NCBI GenBank assembly: GCA_027574665.1 | Contig: CM050649.1 | Coordinates: 60,726,150 to 60,790,149, forward strand | Origin: Rhynochetos jubatus | Taxonomy: Eukaryota > Chordata > Aves > Eurypygiformes > Rhynochetidae | Length of the DNA: 64,000 nucleotides | Reading direction: 5' to 3' | Shown: one piece after another, positions 36,745 through 48,462 of the stretch | Position numbering within the stretch: the first letter of the stretch is position 1 | Layout of the letters: the number at the start of each line of letters is the position of its first letter | Program-made: the position numbers and the translations under genes | Notes under the pieces: model-generated | Told to the model about the DNA's origin: nothing | Database searches by the model: none | What the model saw: the letters and a program-made list of their open reading frames with translations, nothing else

Positions 36745-36951
36745 GAAACCTGTTTCTAACAAATATATTCAAGGTCTACTTTAGAGTAGAAGATCAGCAG
36801 CTTATCCTTTCTCAAAGTCAAATTCAATTCCAAATTTCCTTCTGGTTCTCATCCTATGTCTAAGAAAACTCACAAGTAAATATACTAAGTTTTTTACCAG
36901 CAGTATGTGTTTATTAAAAATGAAGTTGTCTGCTTAGACTAAGCAGATATT

Positions 36952-37014
36952 AAAACAAACAAACAAAGAAACAAAACAAAACAAAACAAAAAACCAAACC
37001 AAAACAAAAAAAAG
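36952..37014. repeat. CAAA/CAAAA-rich simple repeat
   Basis: Irregular CAAA, CAAAA and CCAAA units directly follow the hairpin TCTGCTTA-gac-TAAGCAGA at 36929-36947. Confidence 0.85.
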
Positions 37015-38191
37015 ATAGTGAAGTCAGGTTATATTTCAATACTTATATAATTTGAATGGTCAATCAATTGTGGCAAAATTTTTGGGTTTTAATAGTCTTT
37101 TTCACAAAAAATGAGAGAGAAGAGCTACGTAAGAACAAAGCTGACATGGAAAAAAGGCAGGTATAATATGCCAGTGAATATATCTAGGATGTAGAATTTA
37201 ACAACAGTGCAAATGGATTAAAAGTCTAACTAATTTTAAAATTATGTTAGAGAAATTTATGGACAAAATATAATATTCTATGATTCTAAGAGACTGGATT
37301 GGATGATCCAAGAGGTGTAATGTTCAAACAACTTAACACCATGAGACTTCACAGTTATAAGAGGTACTTACCCTATCAAAATTCTTAGATATAAAAGTAC
37401 TGTATTAGTGCTTCAGTTCAACAAGAAACTTCAGAATGAATTTAAGTATACTCAAAGAGTGATAGTAATGGGATGATTTTTGTTCTCATTTCTGTAAGAG
37501 GAAAAGGACAGATAACTCTAACAAGTAATAAGACATAGATATTTGTTTGGTATTCAGAAAATCTGTATTATACATTAGCTAGGGATACTGCCTTTAGAAG
37601 AGTTACTTCATCACTAGTATCACTAGTAGAGAGTTTACACAAAGAAGAAAAGCAAGAAAATAAAAGATGCAGATCCTTAAATGTTGGTACCTTAGTTACC
37701 TATCCCATTTTGTATTAAAATTCTTATAAAATATTCTAAACAAAGAAGAAAACTGCACTAACTTTAGAAAGACAGCAAAATATGGGCAAAACATCAGCAA
37801 TAATCTACCGTATTAAAATACGTGCTCATAGCTTTGAATTTGCTTTTTATAACTTTAAACACAAAAAGCAGTCAATTTTTGATTTTCAGAACCTACATTC
37901 CTTTTACAATAAAAACAGTTATTAACTTGAAATTATTTTGCGTGGTGAGGCTGAAATAGTCTCCATGAATCAATAACAGCTTCTTTCATCAAACACAAGT
38001 TTAAATCATCAAGGTAAGCCTCATTTGTTTTGCTTGCTACATCTTCTTGCTGATTCTAGTGTTCATCACAAGATAGCATAGTTTGGTCTTGGAAAAGCAT
38101 TTCATATGATCCCAAAAAAATCTAATTAGTAGAATTTAGTGAGATGCTTTCTCTTTATATAACTACTAATGGAAGCCTGAAAGACTGTAGG

Positions 38192-38204
38192 NNNNNNNNN
38201 NNNN
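38192..38204. other. 13-base N gap
   Basis: Thirteen undetermined bases. Frames read across it are not reliable. Confidence 0.99.
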
Positions 38205-38370
38205 AGGCACTCATCCGCCTCCTGCCTATGTGGCTGCCCAAGGGGCAGCCTGCAGGCTGGCCCAGGATGCTCTGTACTGTTCCAGGTCATTCTCTGGCAC
38301 TGTGTTTTAGAAGGGCTGACTTAGGCTGCCTTATCAAGATACAGGGAAGAGAAAAAAAAAAAAAAAAAAA
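38205..38370. other. GC-rich segment ending in A19 beside the gap
   Basis: Straight after the gap comes about 140 bases of GC-rich text ('cctcctgcctatgtggctgc', 'gggcagcctgcaggctggcc'), followed by 19 A at 38352-38370. It resembles neither CR1 nor the LTRs here. An A-tailed retrocopy end or assembly-edge sequence are both possible. Confidence 0.4.
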
Positions 38371-41230
38371 GTCTGTTGAGATGAAATTTTGACTTAGATA
38401 CATTTCTTTTTGCTTTAGCATTTGCACTACAGTATCTCAAAGTGGGATGCTATGGTTTTGGCCTTTTTATTTTTTTAATTGTGATATGGAATCCCTGAGC
38501 AGGCTTTCGGCTGGCCTGTCATTGATGGATAAGTTGTGGAGTATAGATTGTCAAAAAGTCGTCTGATGGATAATTTTCTAATAGTGATTTGTCAAATACA
38601 TCTCCTTACCATTCCGTGCAGCCTTTTCTACTGAAAATTTTAATTCCCACATAGGATTTTTCAAATTATAATATTAGGCACTGCAATCTAAGTGGAGATG
38701 TTTATTAAAGGAAAAAGGGAGAATCAAGTAGCTCAAAAGAAACAATGAATAATGTAGAAAGCTTCATTTTTCAGTCATTTTTGTGGAGAAGTTGAATAGA
38801 ATTTTTTTCTGTCTGCTGAGGACATTTGGTCTCCTGCATCAATATTTTTAAGATTACCTCTAGTAAAAGATATTTAGACCACAGAAGGTAATAGCAGATC
38901 TACAAAGATATTTAGGTCTTAATTAAATATACCAGTGTTATAGGTTTAAAAGTTTTGTAGTTTTTTTACCATTTCTATATTTTTTTATGTTTTTTAACAT
39001 GTTGAAATGAGGCAGCCTATGGCTAAGACTTCAGAAGGATTTGTGCACTGTTTGAAGGACATCCATTAGTACAATATATTTTCTGCTGTGAGAAAGGTCC
39101 CACTATGTATCTGTTTTAGGCAAGGAAAGATTCCAACAGCTTTAGACCTTTCTTGCTTCCTTTTTGAAACTGGTTGTGCCACGTATTAAAGATATGCACA
39201 ATACTCTGACTCCATCTTATTTGTTTTCATTTAAATCACATCAATTCCCTGACACTTTGAAGTTCTTTATGTTAGCTCACATATGCTGGTAATGTTCCTT
39301 CCTTTCCGCTTTTTGAGAAAGCTTATGCATTGAAGATTGGTAATGGGTTGTGGAAAGGAACCAAGTCTTTAAATGCTGTGACTAGCCAAGAAAATTTCTT
39401 TCATGCCTTAACAAGCAACTTGTGAAAAAGCAAAAATGAGTGAGAATAAGCTTTTAATTTATTTTTATATTTCCGGGATCTCCCTGGGATTAAGAATAAT
39501 TTAGACTTTATCATGTGGATGATGACTAAAAATACACCTAACTTTCCTATTCTGGTTTACTACTAGTGTCTATGAGACTCGCTTTACAGCAGATGCTTCA
39601 GTTTCATTAATACCCTGTGAATGCAACAAAGGTGATACTCTTTTAATACTTTCTAAATTGCACTTTCAGCTGTTTCTTAAAATCTTAACAACCATACATT
39701 CCTCATAGGAACTAAATAAATGCAACAAGCTATCAGATCAGGACATGTTACACATTGTCATAGTTAATTTTCCTTTCTGGTTTGAATAACACTGAGTATG
39801 TAAAAGATAATAAAACTGACTTTTAAGAATGGAAATAAAAAAAATTCCATGCACATCTGTGTACATGTAAATGAAATATTAATCTTTTTTAATCTTGTCC
39901 TTCCCCTATTTTTGATTCCTAAGTCATGAAAGCTATCAGTTGTCAATACTATCTTTGTGATAAGATGCCAAATCCTCACTGTTTCTTCCCATTCTTTTGT
40001 CATTTACCACTCTGCAAAAATCCTTTTATTTTTTGGTATTTATATGTCATCTTACCTGAATATAAGACAGTACTCCACCTGCAGACTCTCTTCTTGATTA
40101 AGAAAACAATAGTGCAGAAGGCAATAGACAAAGCCTATTATGGAGGCTAGACATGTAGCTAGAACAGAGTATCCCATTTGTGACAGAATTTGTGGGCTCC
40201 TATTTTAATTTTTGTTAGATAATATCGAACTTTATAGATAAAATGGAAAGTAGTAAGAACACCATTAATAAAATATGTCACTAAATTCAGTGGAATAAAA
40301 GGTTCTCACATCAGTAGGTTGGGGCCTACTGGTGTACACTTTTGAATTTTCTGAGCACAACATTGGCCTGTCCAAATTCACATTATATTTTCTATTTCTA
40401 ACCTCTGTCCATTTTTACTCAGATACTTTATTTTTCATCTTCCTTCATCTTTTCTATTAAATGGGTGTGATCATCATCTCCATATCCTCCTGGTCCTTCA
40501 CCCTCTACACAGTGTAACATGACTGAAGTCTCCCATCAATCACAGTTGCACAGAGCCTGAACCTTCCAGTTTATCTGTATACAATTTCTATTACACTATG
40601 ATGTGGGTTCAGTTACTGAGTTAAGAACTTAATCCAAAAAATCTCATATACCAACCTTTCATTCCAAAATATTTTATGTGTTGCTATGTATCATGAAATG
40701 TATGAAGCCAAGTCAATTATATATACTGCTTTGCTATTGTCAGGTCTCATTGTAATTTCCCTGTGAAAATTCATCAAATCAGTGATTATGACCATCTTCT
40801 TATTAATCATAACTCACAGGCTAGTAAGCCCTGCCCATATTGCATCTGTACAAATAAACTTTTTTTTTTTTTTTTTTTTTTTAATATCTGTGATGAAAAC
40901 TAAGATTCAGAAATCTCTTTCTTAACAGCACTCTAGAATCATTTTGGTCATCTGACAGTAGTATAAGTGTGTAAAGGTGCCACATTTAATAAGTAATACC
41001 TCAACCATTGAAATCTGTTTTTCTGCAATGGAGCAACTAATATCTATGTCATCTGTGAAGGTACTTGAGTGCTTTATACAGATTTTTTTTTTCTTTTTTG
41101 GTTTATTTTATCAGCTTTCCATTTTAGAATAAGCAAATATAGTACAATTATTCCTAATGATTTTTCATCCATGGTGAGTTATTTCTTTTGTTAATTCTGC
41201 CTCCCTCTGGGAAAATAAAATACTGGATTT
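38371..41230. other. Unassigned AT-rich DNA
   Basis: A run of 23 T lies at 40860-40882. The stretch 38510-38640 is non-repetitive with balanced composition. No gene is recognised. Confidence 0.5.
40860..40882. repeat. T23 run
   Basis: A single uninterrupted T homopolymer. Confidence 0.95.
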
Positions 41231-41996
41231 TGTCATGTTTTAACTCCAGCTAGCAAAATACCATGAAGACCGTCTCACAGCTCCCCACTCCTTCAGTGGA
41301 GATGGAGAATTGGAGGAAAAAGATGCGGAAGCTCAAAAAAATGAGATAAGAACTATTTACTAATTGAATCTACATGAATATATACAAATACTACTACTGA
41401 TTAGCATCTAAAATAATAGAAAATAAAACATGATTGCCCACCATCCACTGACTGATGCACAACAAGGTCCCAAGACATGAGAGTCATAGCCAGAGAGCCC
41501 GAGAGCTGGAGCCCAAAAGCAATCACAGCAGAGGCCAAGTGAACCTTATCAGCCACAGCACAACTGAGAAAAATGAAAGACCCACCAACACACTCATGAA
41601 TGACCCAGGACAGGAGTTTGCAAAGCAGCTAACAAAGGAGTTAGCAAGAGTGATAGACAGTGCAAGAGAGTGTGAGAGTCAAAGTGAGAGTGTAATGGCT
41701 GCTGAACCCACTCCCTGTCTATGTACTGAACATGACACGTTATGGAATGAAATATCCATTCAGTCAGTTTGGGTCTGCAGTCTGAACTGTGTGCTCTCCT
41801 ACATTGCCTGTAGCAAGAAAGCTGGGAACGCAGCTGCAGTATCAGAATCTGAGAAAGACCTTGAATTTAGTGCAGACACTCCCCAGCACCAGCTGAAAAG
41901 ACACCTTATCAGTACTTTTCTCAGCATAAAACCAGGAAAACAGCTTCATACCAGCCACTGTAAAGAGTTAACTCTTTCCTGAGTAAAACCAGCACA
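41231..41996 (-). mobile_element. Solo LTR, ERVL-like, long subfamily
   Basis: A 766-base minus-strand LTR. The plus strand runs from TGTCATGTTTTAACTCC to GTAAAACCAGCACA. It aligns with the reversed LTR at 15953-16692 along most of its length ('accatgaagaccgtctcaca', 'actaattgaatctacatgaa', 'gtaaagagttaactctttcc'). Direct flanks share only ATTT (41227-41230 and 41997-42000). A 175-codon open frame runs antisense to the LTR at 41455-41982. Confidence 0.93.
41455..41982 (+). other. 175-codon antisense frame within the LTR
   Basis: An uninterrupted frame starting MHNKVPRHESHSQRARELEP, rich in S, E, K, Q and T, with no signal peptide, membrane segment or known motif. The sister LTR has a shorter frame at 16215-16433 on its minus strand, starting MHNQVLRCESQSQRVQELQL at the matching position. 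Nothing shows it is transcribed or translated. It is kept as an observation and not called a gene. Confidence 0.3.
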
Positions 41997-44900
41997 ATTT
42001 CTTGAGACCTTCTAATGACAGATTATGAGAAAGAAGTTAATTTAAAGCACTTCAGTTTCTCACGGTGTAAAATTCACCATATAGAAGAAGTCCTGGAAAT
42101 TTTCTGTTTTTTTCTATAAAGGCTCAAATGAAAATTAAGTGATATGCAGTCTGTGTGTTGGGTAACCATGTAGCCCTAAAATACAGTATTGCCACTGCTA
42201 GTGGCAGGCCATAGGCATTGTACTTAATTTGCAAGGCCTGAGGACTGGCTTGTCAGGTTTGCTTTGTCTGAACTCTTCTTGATCTGCTGGAAGCTTTGCT
42301 GTACTTGGTGTAGGCATGACACTAATTTCTCTACTTGACCAGGTATCTATGACTAATTTGTTTTATTTCTGTTTATCTTCATGTAGTAATAAGCATTTAT
42401 TCTCTGAGTGATATTTACTCTTAACATAATGATACTGAAGTACTGTCCTAGTACGTAGGAAAGGAAAGGCCTTGAGATGGTGAGAGTACAAAGTGCAGGC
42501 AGTACAGGCATAGAGTCATAACACGAGGCATAGGTCTAGCACATGAAAGCCCACAGACAAAAGTAATTCATAAAGGATCAGTTAAAGAAATAGAGGGGAA
42601 GGTGGAAAAAACTGGTTTTAGGAATAACCAGAAATAATGGTTTTTAAGAGTATCAAACATATGCAAAAGACCGATGTAATGTGGAGCTGCAGCACGATGA
42701 AGAAAAAGCAAATGTAAAAGTCTGTTAGCAAACATGTAAAAGTGACTCCAAGTTGATGCTAAAGTGCAGAAGAAATCCTGTACATCAATATGATCTATTT
42801 TCTGATGAAGGAGTCCAGAAGCATAGTGTTTCCTTCTCCGACAGCTGAAACTACTGACTTCAAAAACTGGAAGAGCAATGGAAGGATGAGCATAGCTCAA
42901 TAAAAACAATGGTAACTGTAGAGTGAAAGTTAAAATTCTAATTGTATAAGTATTAATACTGATACCTTCTCTGCAGGGAAATACTATAACTATTACTATT
43001 TGCCTTTTTTCTGTAATAATTAGATCTAGAGTAATAATTATTTTTCAATTAGAATTTTAAGATTTAAATAATAAGAACCATGATTTCTTGGCTCTGCTCA
43101 TAAAATGTGTTAACTTTTGCAATATAAACAATATTCTGGGAATGGTTGGCTTACAGAGTTAATGCTTATGAACAAGTTGATTTTTTTAGTAAAAACTACA
43201 TTTCACCAAAACCAAACAACATACCTTGCATATATGTTTGTGTCTTGTGTTTCAAATAGAAATTTGATTTTCTCAGTAATTTTGGGGATCAAAAAAAAGG
43301 AAAAATATTATTACTATTATTATTTCCTAGACAGGTCTTCCAAAATTGTGTTTAGGAGAAATCAATGATGCTGTCAGTGAACTGGTTTAACATATTCCAA
43401 GGTATCAGTGCATTTGAAACTTCATAATCTCCTGTGTATTTTAAAGATACTTATTGGCATTGTTGCTAATTAATAACAGTTGTTAATAATAAAAAGAAAG
43501 TACTTCCTTTAATGTTTCTTATAGGTGTCTCAATAATGATGCTTCAGATAAAGGTACTTTAGAACATGAAAAAAATTCTTCTATTAACATTTCAATTAAA
43601 ATGGCACTACATTTAGTAGTACTTTTACCTAGATGGATTCTAACATTTTTCATTAACTGAAATGTTTTGCTGTGGGACCTATGTACTGCCTGCATGGCAG
43701 CTTAGGTGATTGACCTGAAAGACAGTGAGTAGAAGAATACAGATACCTGTTCAACCAAAGATATTTGCATAACCGCAAGTGTATTTGCAGATAATAGTAG
43801 CAATTTGAATGACACTTTCTGATAACACAAAGCCAATGGTTTATATCCTTCTTCTAAAGCCATTAACCCTAACAGCCTGATAGATCCTCTAGCTGTTAAT
43901 CAACCCAGAACAAAGTATGTCAACTCTCCAGGGAAAACAGCAAGATTGAAGGCAGCCTTTCCAGAAGAATGTTATCTAAAACAGCTGCTGCATTAGTATG
44001 TACAGTAACCAGAGGTTTTCATGTAACATTCTTTCTTTTTGGTTATCTCTAAGGGCTTTAAAAGACGAAAGTGATCACCTGTTGAGCTTGTATTTGCATG
44101 TCACCATTGAACAGAAAAAGAGGTCAAATAATTGCAAACAGACTTAGGATTTCAGGAAATAAGATGAAGAGAAAGACTAAGAGAAGTTCTAGTAAATCTC
44201 CCCCACACAAGATGAACAAAAATTAAGAGGAGACCCTTACCTTTATGATCTTACTTTTCATTGAAAGGCAGAAGTCTCTTGTAATACTAGCTGAGGAATT
44301 ACAGAAAAATATGATTTAAAAGTATTTATATTCTCTAGTATATAAAGCAAATATCCTAAGAACACAGCAATGATTTCCGAAGAGATGTGTGTTTGCATTT
44401 GGGCAGGGTACAATTATTTTGAAATTTTCTGAGGAGGAAATATGTTCATCTTTTGTCAGACAAGCCTGCCAAATCTGAACCTGTACTGACTAATCTGTAT
44501 TAAATTTTACCTATATAACCATGGAAACAAATTTCAAATTGGAATTTCCAACATCTGATAAGAAATAAAAGTTTAAAATAAAAATAATCTACTTCCCCAG
44601 TTCTCAACTTTTAACTGTAACTTTAACATTACTTTTAAGCATACTATGATTTGTAATCTATTCTTAGATAACTATTATACTATAATTATTTACCAGTTTT
44701 ATTCTACATCTATCTTCACCATGTGTAGAATCAATACTATTACAGATGTATTGGTGCAGATGGTCAAAAACTCTATCTCAATGATTTATAAGGAAAAGCG
44801 AAGAAACAAAAAGGAGAAAAGATAAAACTAACAAAGTGGAGAATTTGTGAAATTATAGTTATTAATGAGGAGTATGTAAATTAATTCGCTTTGAAAAGAG

Positions 44901-46131
44901 TAAAAATTGAACACAAGTATTTGTGTTTCTTTTATTATTCCAAGTACAAATTTATCTACCATTTCTTCCACAAATCTGTTCTTACCTTCTTCCAGTCAGT
45001 TACATGTAACGTAGCTCTGCTTCCTAATCTCTGATCTTCTTCGTGACCCTTGTCTTTCACACAAAAAGAAGCAAAATCAGTGCCTCATGTTCACTTCCAT
45101 TATGAGAAATCTTAGAACTAATTCTACTCTTCCACCTGCCCAGCATGTGACCTGTTGTTTTCTCTAATTATTTCCTAATAGGTTTCAGCTGGTTTTATAT
45201 TAATTCTGAAAGAAAGACTGCTATTATACTGATTAGACTCAAATTTAGGATGTCTAAGTAGCCTTCCCCATTATAATAATGCAAGATAGTAAAATGTAAT
45301 TTTTGCCATTATCTGTTATTGCTACCTTTTTTAATCACTCTCAGCTCTGTGGGGAGATCTTGTAGGACCAGTGCTATCATAGGATTTGAAACCACATAAG
45401 TAAATCTACCTACAGTAGCTCTAATTCTGGATATATGTCATACAGATGGACACAACTGAACTGTTTTCTGAACTAGAAAGCAAAGTACCAGCTGCATACT
45501 AAGGGCTCCTCACCTGTATGTCTGAGCCTGAAATAAAAATCCCTGTTAAGAGGCTTAACATATAATTTAAAGTAAAATGCCAGTCCATCTGGGGTGGAGC
45601 ACTTCATGTCTGTCTCTGTGACATCCACCTGAGAAAGGTCCTTTAACAGAGAATTCAAATGAAAATTTAGGGCTCAAGTTCTCTGGACCATTCTCTCTTT
45701 CAGACAGTAACTTTAATTACTTCTGAGGGCTGGGTAGGATGCACTTAAAAATGAATGGATTTTGACAATATTATGAATGGTTGTAGAAATTAAGCTGTTG
45801 GCATTTTGCCAAATGAATGTTACAGGAAGGCTGAAGGCAAATATGCATACCAGAATTAGGAGAGGAAGGGAACTGTCATGACTAACGGAAATTCCTTATG
45901 GGTCTTTCCTAGATAGTAATTTGACTGTTATGAATATAGAGACTATACAATAACTGTCTTTCAGGTCAGTAAGATGTAGTGTTACTATTTCCAGTTTTAA
46001 AGAAAATCTTCATAGCCACCATTTCTATTCATTATCTCTCATACTATTAGACATTAAAGTTATGCTGCTCATCCAGTCTACAAAGTGATATTGCCATACC
46101 TTCTTGTGAAAGAAAATACCATGTACATTCC
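41997..46131. other. Unassigned AT-rich DNA
   Basis: No gene or repeat is recognised. The stretch 43660-44120 is non-repetitive with balanced composition. A 61-codon minus frame (45473-45658) lacks any recognised domain. Confidence 0.5.
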
Positions 46132-46830
46132 AAACCATAGAATTATGGTCTGGGTTGGGTTGGAAGGGACCATAAAGATCATCTAGTTCCAACCCCACTG
46201 CCATGAGCAGGGACATCTCCCCCTAGGTCAGGTTCCTCAAAGCCTCATCCAGCCTGGACTTGAGCATTTCCAGGGAGGGGGTATCAACAACTTCTCTGGA
46301 CAACCTCTTCCTGTACCTCACCACCCTCTCCATGAAGAATGTTTTCCTGATATCTCGTCTAAATCTACCCTCTTTCAGGTTAAAGCCATTACCCCTTGTC
46401 CTGTAGCTACATGCCTTTATAAAAAGTTCCTATCCAGCATTCTTGTAGGCCCCTTTTAGGCACTGGAAGGCTGCTATGTCTCTATAGAGCCTTCTTTATT
46501 CCAGGCTGAACAGTCCCAATTCTCTCAGACTTTTTTCATAGGAGAGGTGTTCCAACCATCTTCATGGCCTCCTCTGGACTCGGTCCAAATGTCCGACATC
46601 CTTCATATGTTGGGGTCCCCAAGTTGGATGGATCTCCCATGTGGGATCTTCCAAGAGTGGAGTAGAGGGGGAGAATCAGTTCCCTCAACCTGCTGGACAC
46701 ACTTCTCTTGATGCAGTCCAGGATACAATTGGCTTTCTCGACTGCAAGTGCACATTGATGGGTCATGCTGTGCCAACACCCCAAGTCCTTCTTCTCATGT
46801 GTCATACATTCCAACTAGTTTATAGCCAGG
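46132..46830 (-). mobile_element. CR1 LINE, 3' part
   Basis: A minus-strand CR1. From the left: a tail remnant 'ccatagaattatgg', 'ggttggaagggaccataaag', 'gttccaaccccactgccatg', 'attaccccttgtcctgtagc' and 'gaatcagttccctcaacctg', ending in the C-terminal coding region near 'caccccaagtccttcttctc'. A 92-codon frame (46536-46814) carries QCALAVEKANCILDCIKRSV, a CR1 word. It is diverged and frameshifted. Confidence 0.92.
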
Positions 46831-47694
46831 CAACAAAATGATGCAATGCACAGGCTCATGAATTCTGCCTTAATGCAAAATATTTTTTTTTTAAAAAGAA
46901 GATCTGACAAAATTATTTTATACCAACATACCTCGCACTATCTGGCCTTATTCCTGATCCTAAAAAAAACTTTACCATTTTTAAATAAGATTCTTCTCCT
47001 GTGAATATTAATGGTTTTTTTTCTAAAAGTTCTGAATACAAAGCCAAATGACTGCTTTTCTAATTTTATTAAGCTCTATACCTTGCAAAGTTATGCTGAT
47101 GCTTTCTACAAGAGAAATATTTCTTCAGAAGCAGTTCATTAGAAAGAGTGAGTTAGGGTTTGTTTATATGCCATCAAGGGTAATGAGTTTGCTGCTCAGG
47201 AAGAATATGTGACATTACCTAGAAGATAAGCACTGTCTTTTTTCCTGCCTATACATATAAAAAGAACTCCAAGACATACTGTGCCCAGACAAGAGTTTGA
47301 AATGAGGACACTGCTGTTCTCTGTTCAACAGACAAAAACACTCAGCAATAGAAACAGTGTTGACAGTGGAATTAAACACATTTAAGATTCCTATCGTGCA
47401 GGGGTTTTTCCTTGGATCAAATTGTGCGGTACTGTAATAAAACCCCTGGAGGCAGCTAGGAATTATCTGATTTTTCTATAAAAGGTATGGTACTGAAAGT
47501 GAAGAACAGTAAATAAATGTTTATTTAAAATATTATTTAAAGTCCACTTGTCTGATAAAAAGAATCACCATCATTCTGCCTTGTTACACTATCATATTTA
47601 TTATTTTAAGAACTTTTCAAATATATATTAGTTTCTGAATTCCTTAGATGCAATCCCACTTTATGTTCAGGAATTAGGTCTACCCCTGTGATGA
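46831..47694. other. Unassigned DNA
   Basis: No repeat or gene is recognised. The stretch 47290-47500 has balanced composition with a few CpG ('cctatcgtgcaggggttttt'). Confidence 0.5.
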
Positions 47695-48462
47695 TAGACA
47701 GCAACAGGTAGCAGAACAGAACACCCTCAATCCAAGAGGAAATAGTTAGCGACAAGCTGCACTACTTAAACACCCACAAGTCTATGGGCACGGATGTGAT
47801 CCACCCAAGGGTATTAAGGGAGCTGGTGTAAGTGCTGACCAAGCCACTTTCCATCAACCAGCAGCAGTCCTGGCCAACTGGGGAGGTCCCAGTTGACTGG
47901 AGGTTAGCAAATGTGATGCCTCTCTATAAGAAGGGCCAGAAGGAGGATCTGGGAAACTAGAGGACTGTCAGTCCTGACCTCAAAGCCAGGGAAGGTTATA
48001 GAGCAGATAGACAGTCTTGAGTGCCATTGCATGTCATGTACAGGAAAAACAGGTGATCAGACCTACTCAGCATGGGTTTATGAAAGACGGGTCCAGCTTG
48101 ATTAACCTGATCTTCTATGACCGGGTGACCTGCTTAGTGGATGAGAGAAAGGTGATGGACATTGTCTACTAAGATTTTAGTAAAGCTTTTGACATAATTT
48201 CCCACAACATTGTCTTAGAGAAACTGGCTGCACATGGCTTGGACAGATGTACTCTTCCCTGGGTAAAAACTGGCTGGATGGCTGGGTCCAAAGACAGGTG
48301 GCGAATGGAGTTAAATCCAGTTGGTGACTGGTCACAAGTGGTGTCACACAGGGCTCAATATTGGGGCTAGTTCTGTTTAATATCTTTATCAATGGTCTGG
48401 ATGAAGGGATTGAGTGCACCCTCAGTAAGTTTGCAAATGACACCAAGTTGAGTGGGAGCATT
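47695..48462 (+). mobile_element. CR1 LINE, internal reverse-transcriptase fragment
   Basis: A plus-strand piece from the middle of CR1 ORF2, from 'gaggaaatagttagcgacaa' to 'aagttgagtgggagcattgg'. Visible words are DFSKAFDIISHNI (48173 onward) and FANDTKL (48430-48450), where the first catalytic aspartate is changed to N. A stop sits just before DFSKAF (48170-48172), and the two words are in different frames. Unlike the other sizeable copies it has no CR1 3' end, so later deletion or rearrangement is likely. Confidence 0.92.

Larger units (their letters stand above)
35819..38191. other. Unassigned AT-rich DNA with simple runs
   Basis: It holds T16 (36682-36697) and A17 (36728-36744) facing each other, an 8-base hairpin at 36929-36947, and a CAAA/CAAAA-rich run at 36952-37014. 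No gene is recognised. Confidence 0.5.

Noticed and set aside
37276..37320. 'tattctatgattctaagaga' as a CR1 3' end
   Set aside because: The word resembles a CR1 tail, but the preceding text does not match the CR1 3' region, and the following 'ggattggatgatcc' is in the wrong order.
38144..38392. 82-codon frame crossing the N gap
   Set aside because: It includes 13 unknown bases and a lysine run from A19, so the frame cannot be trusted.
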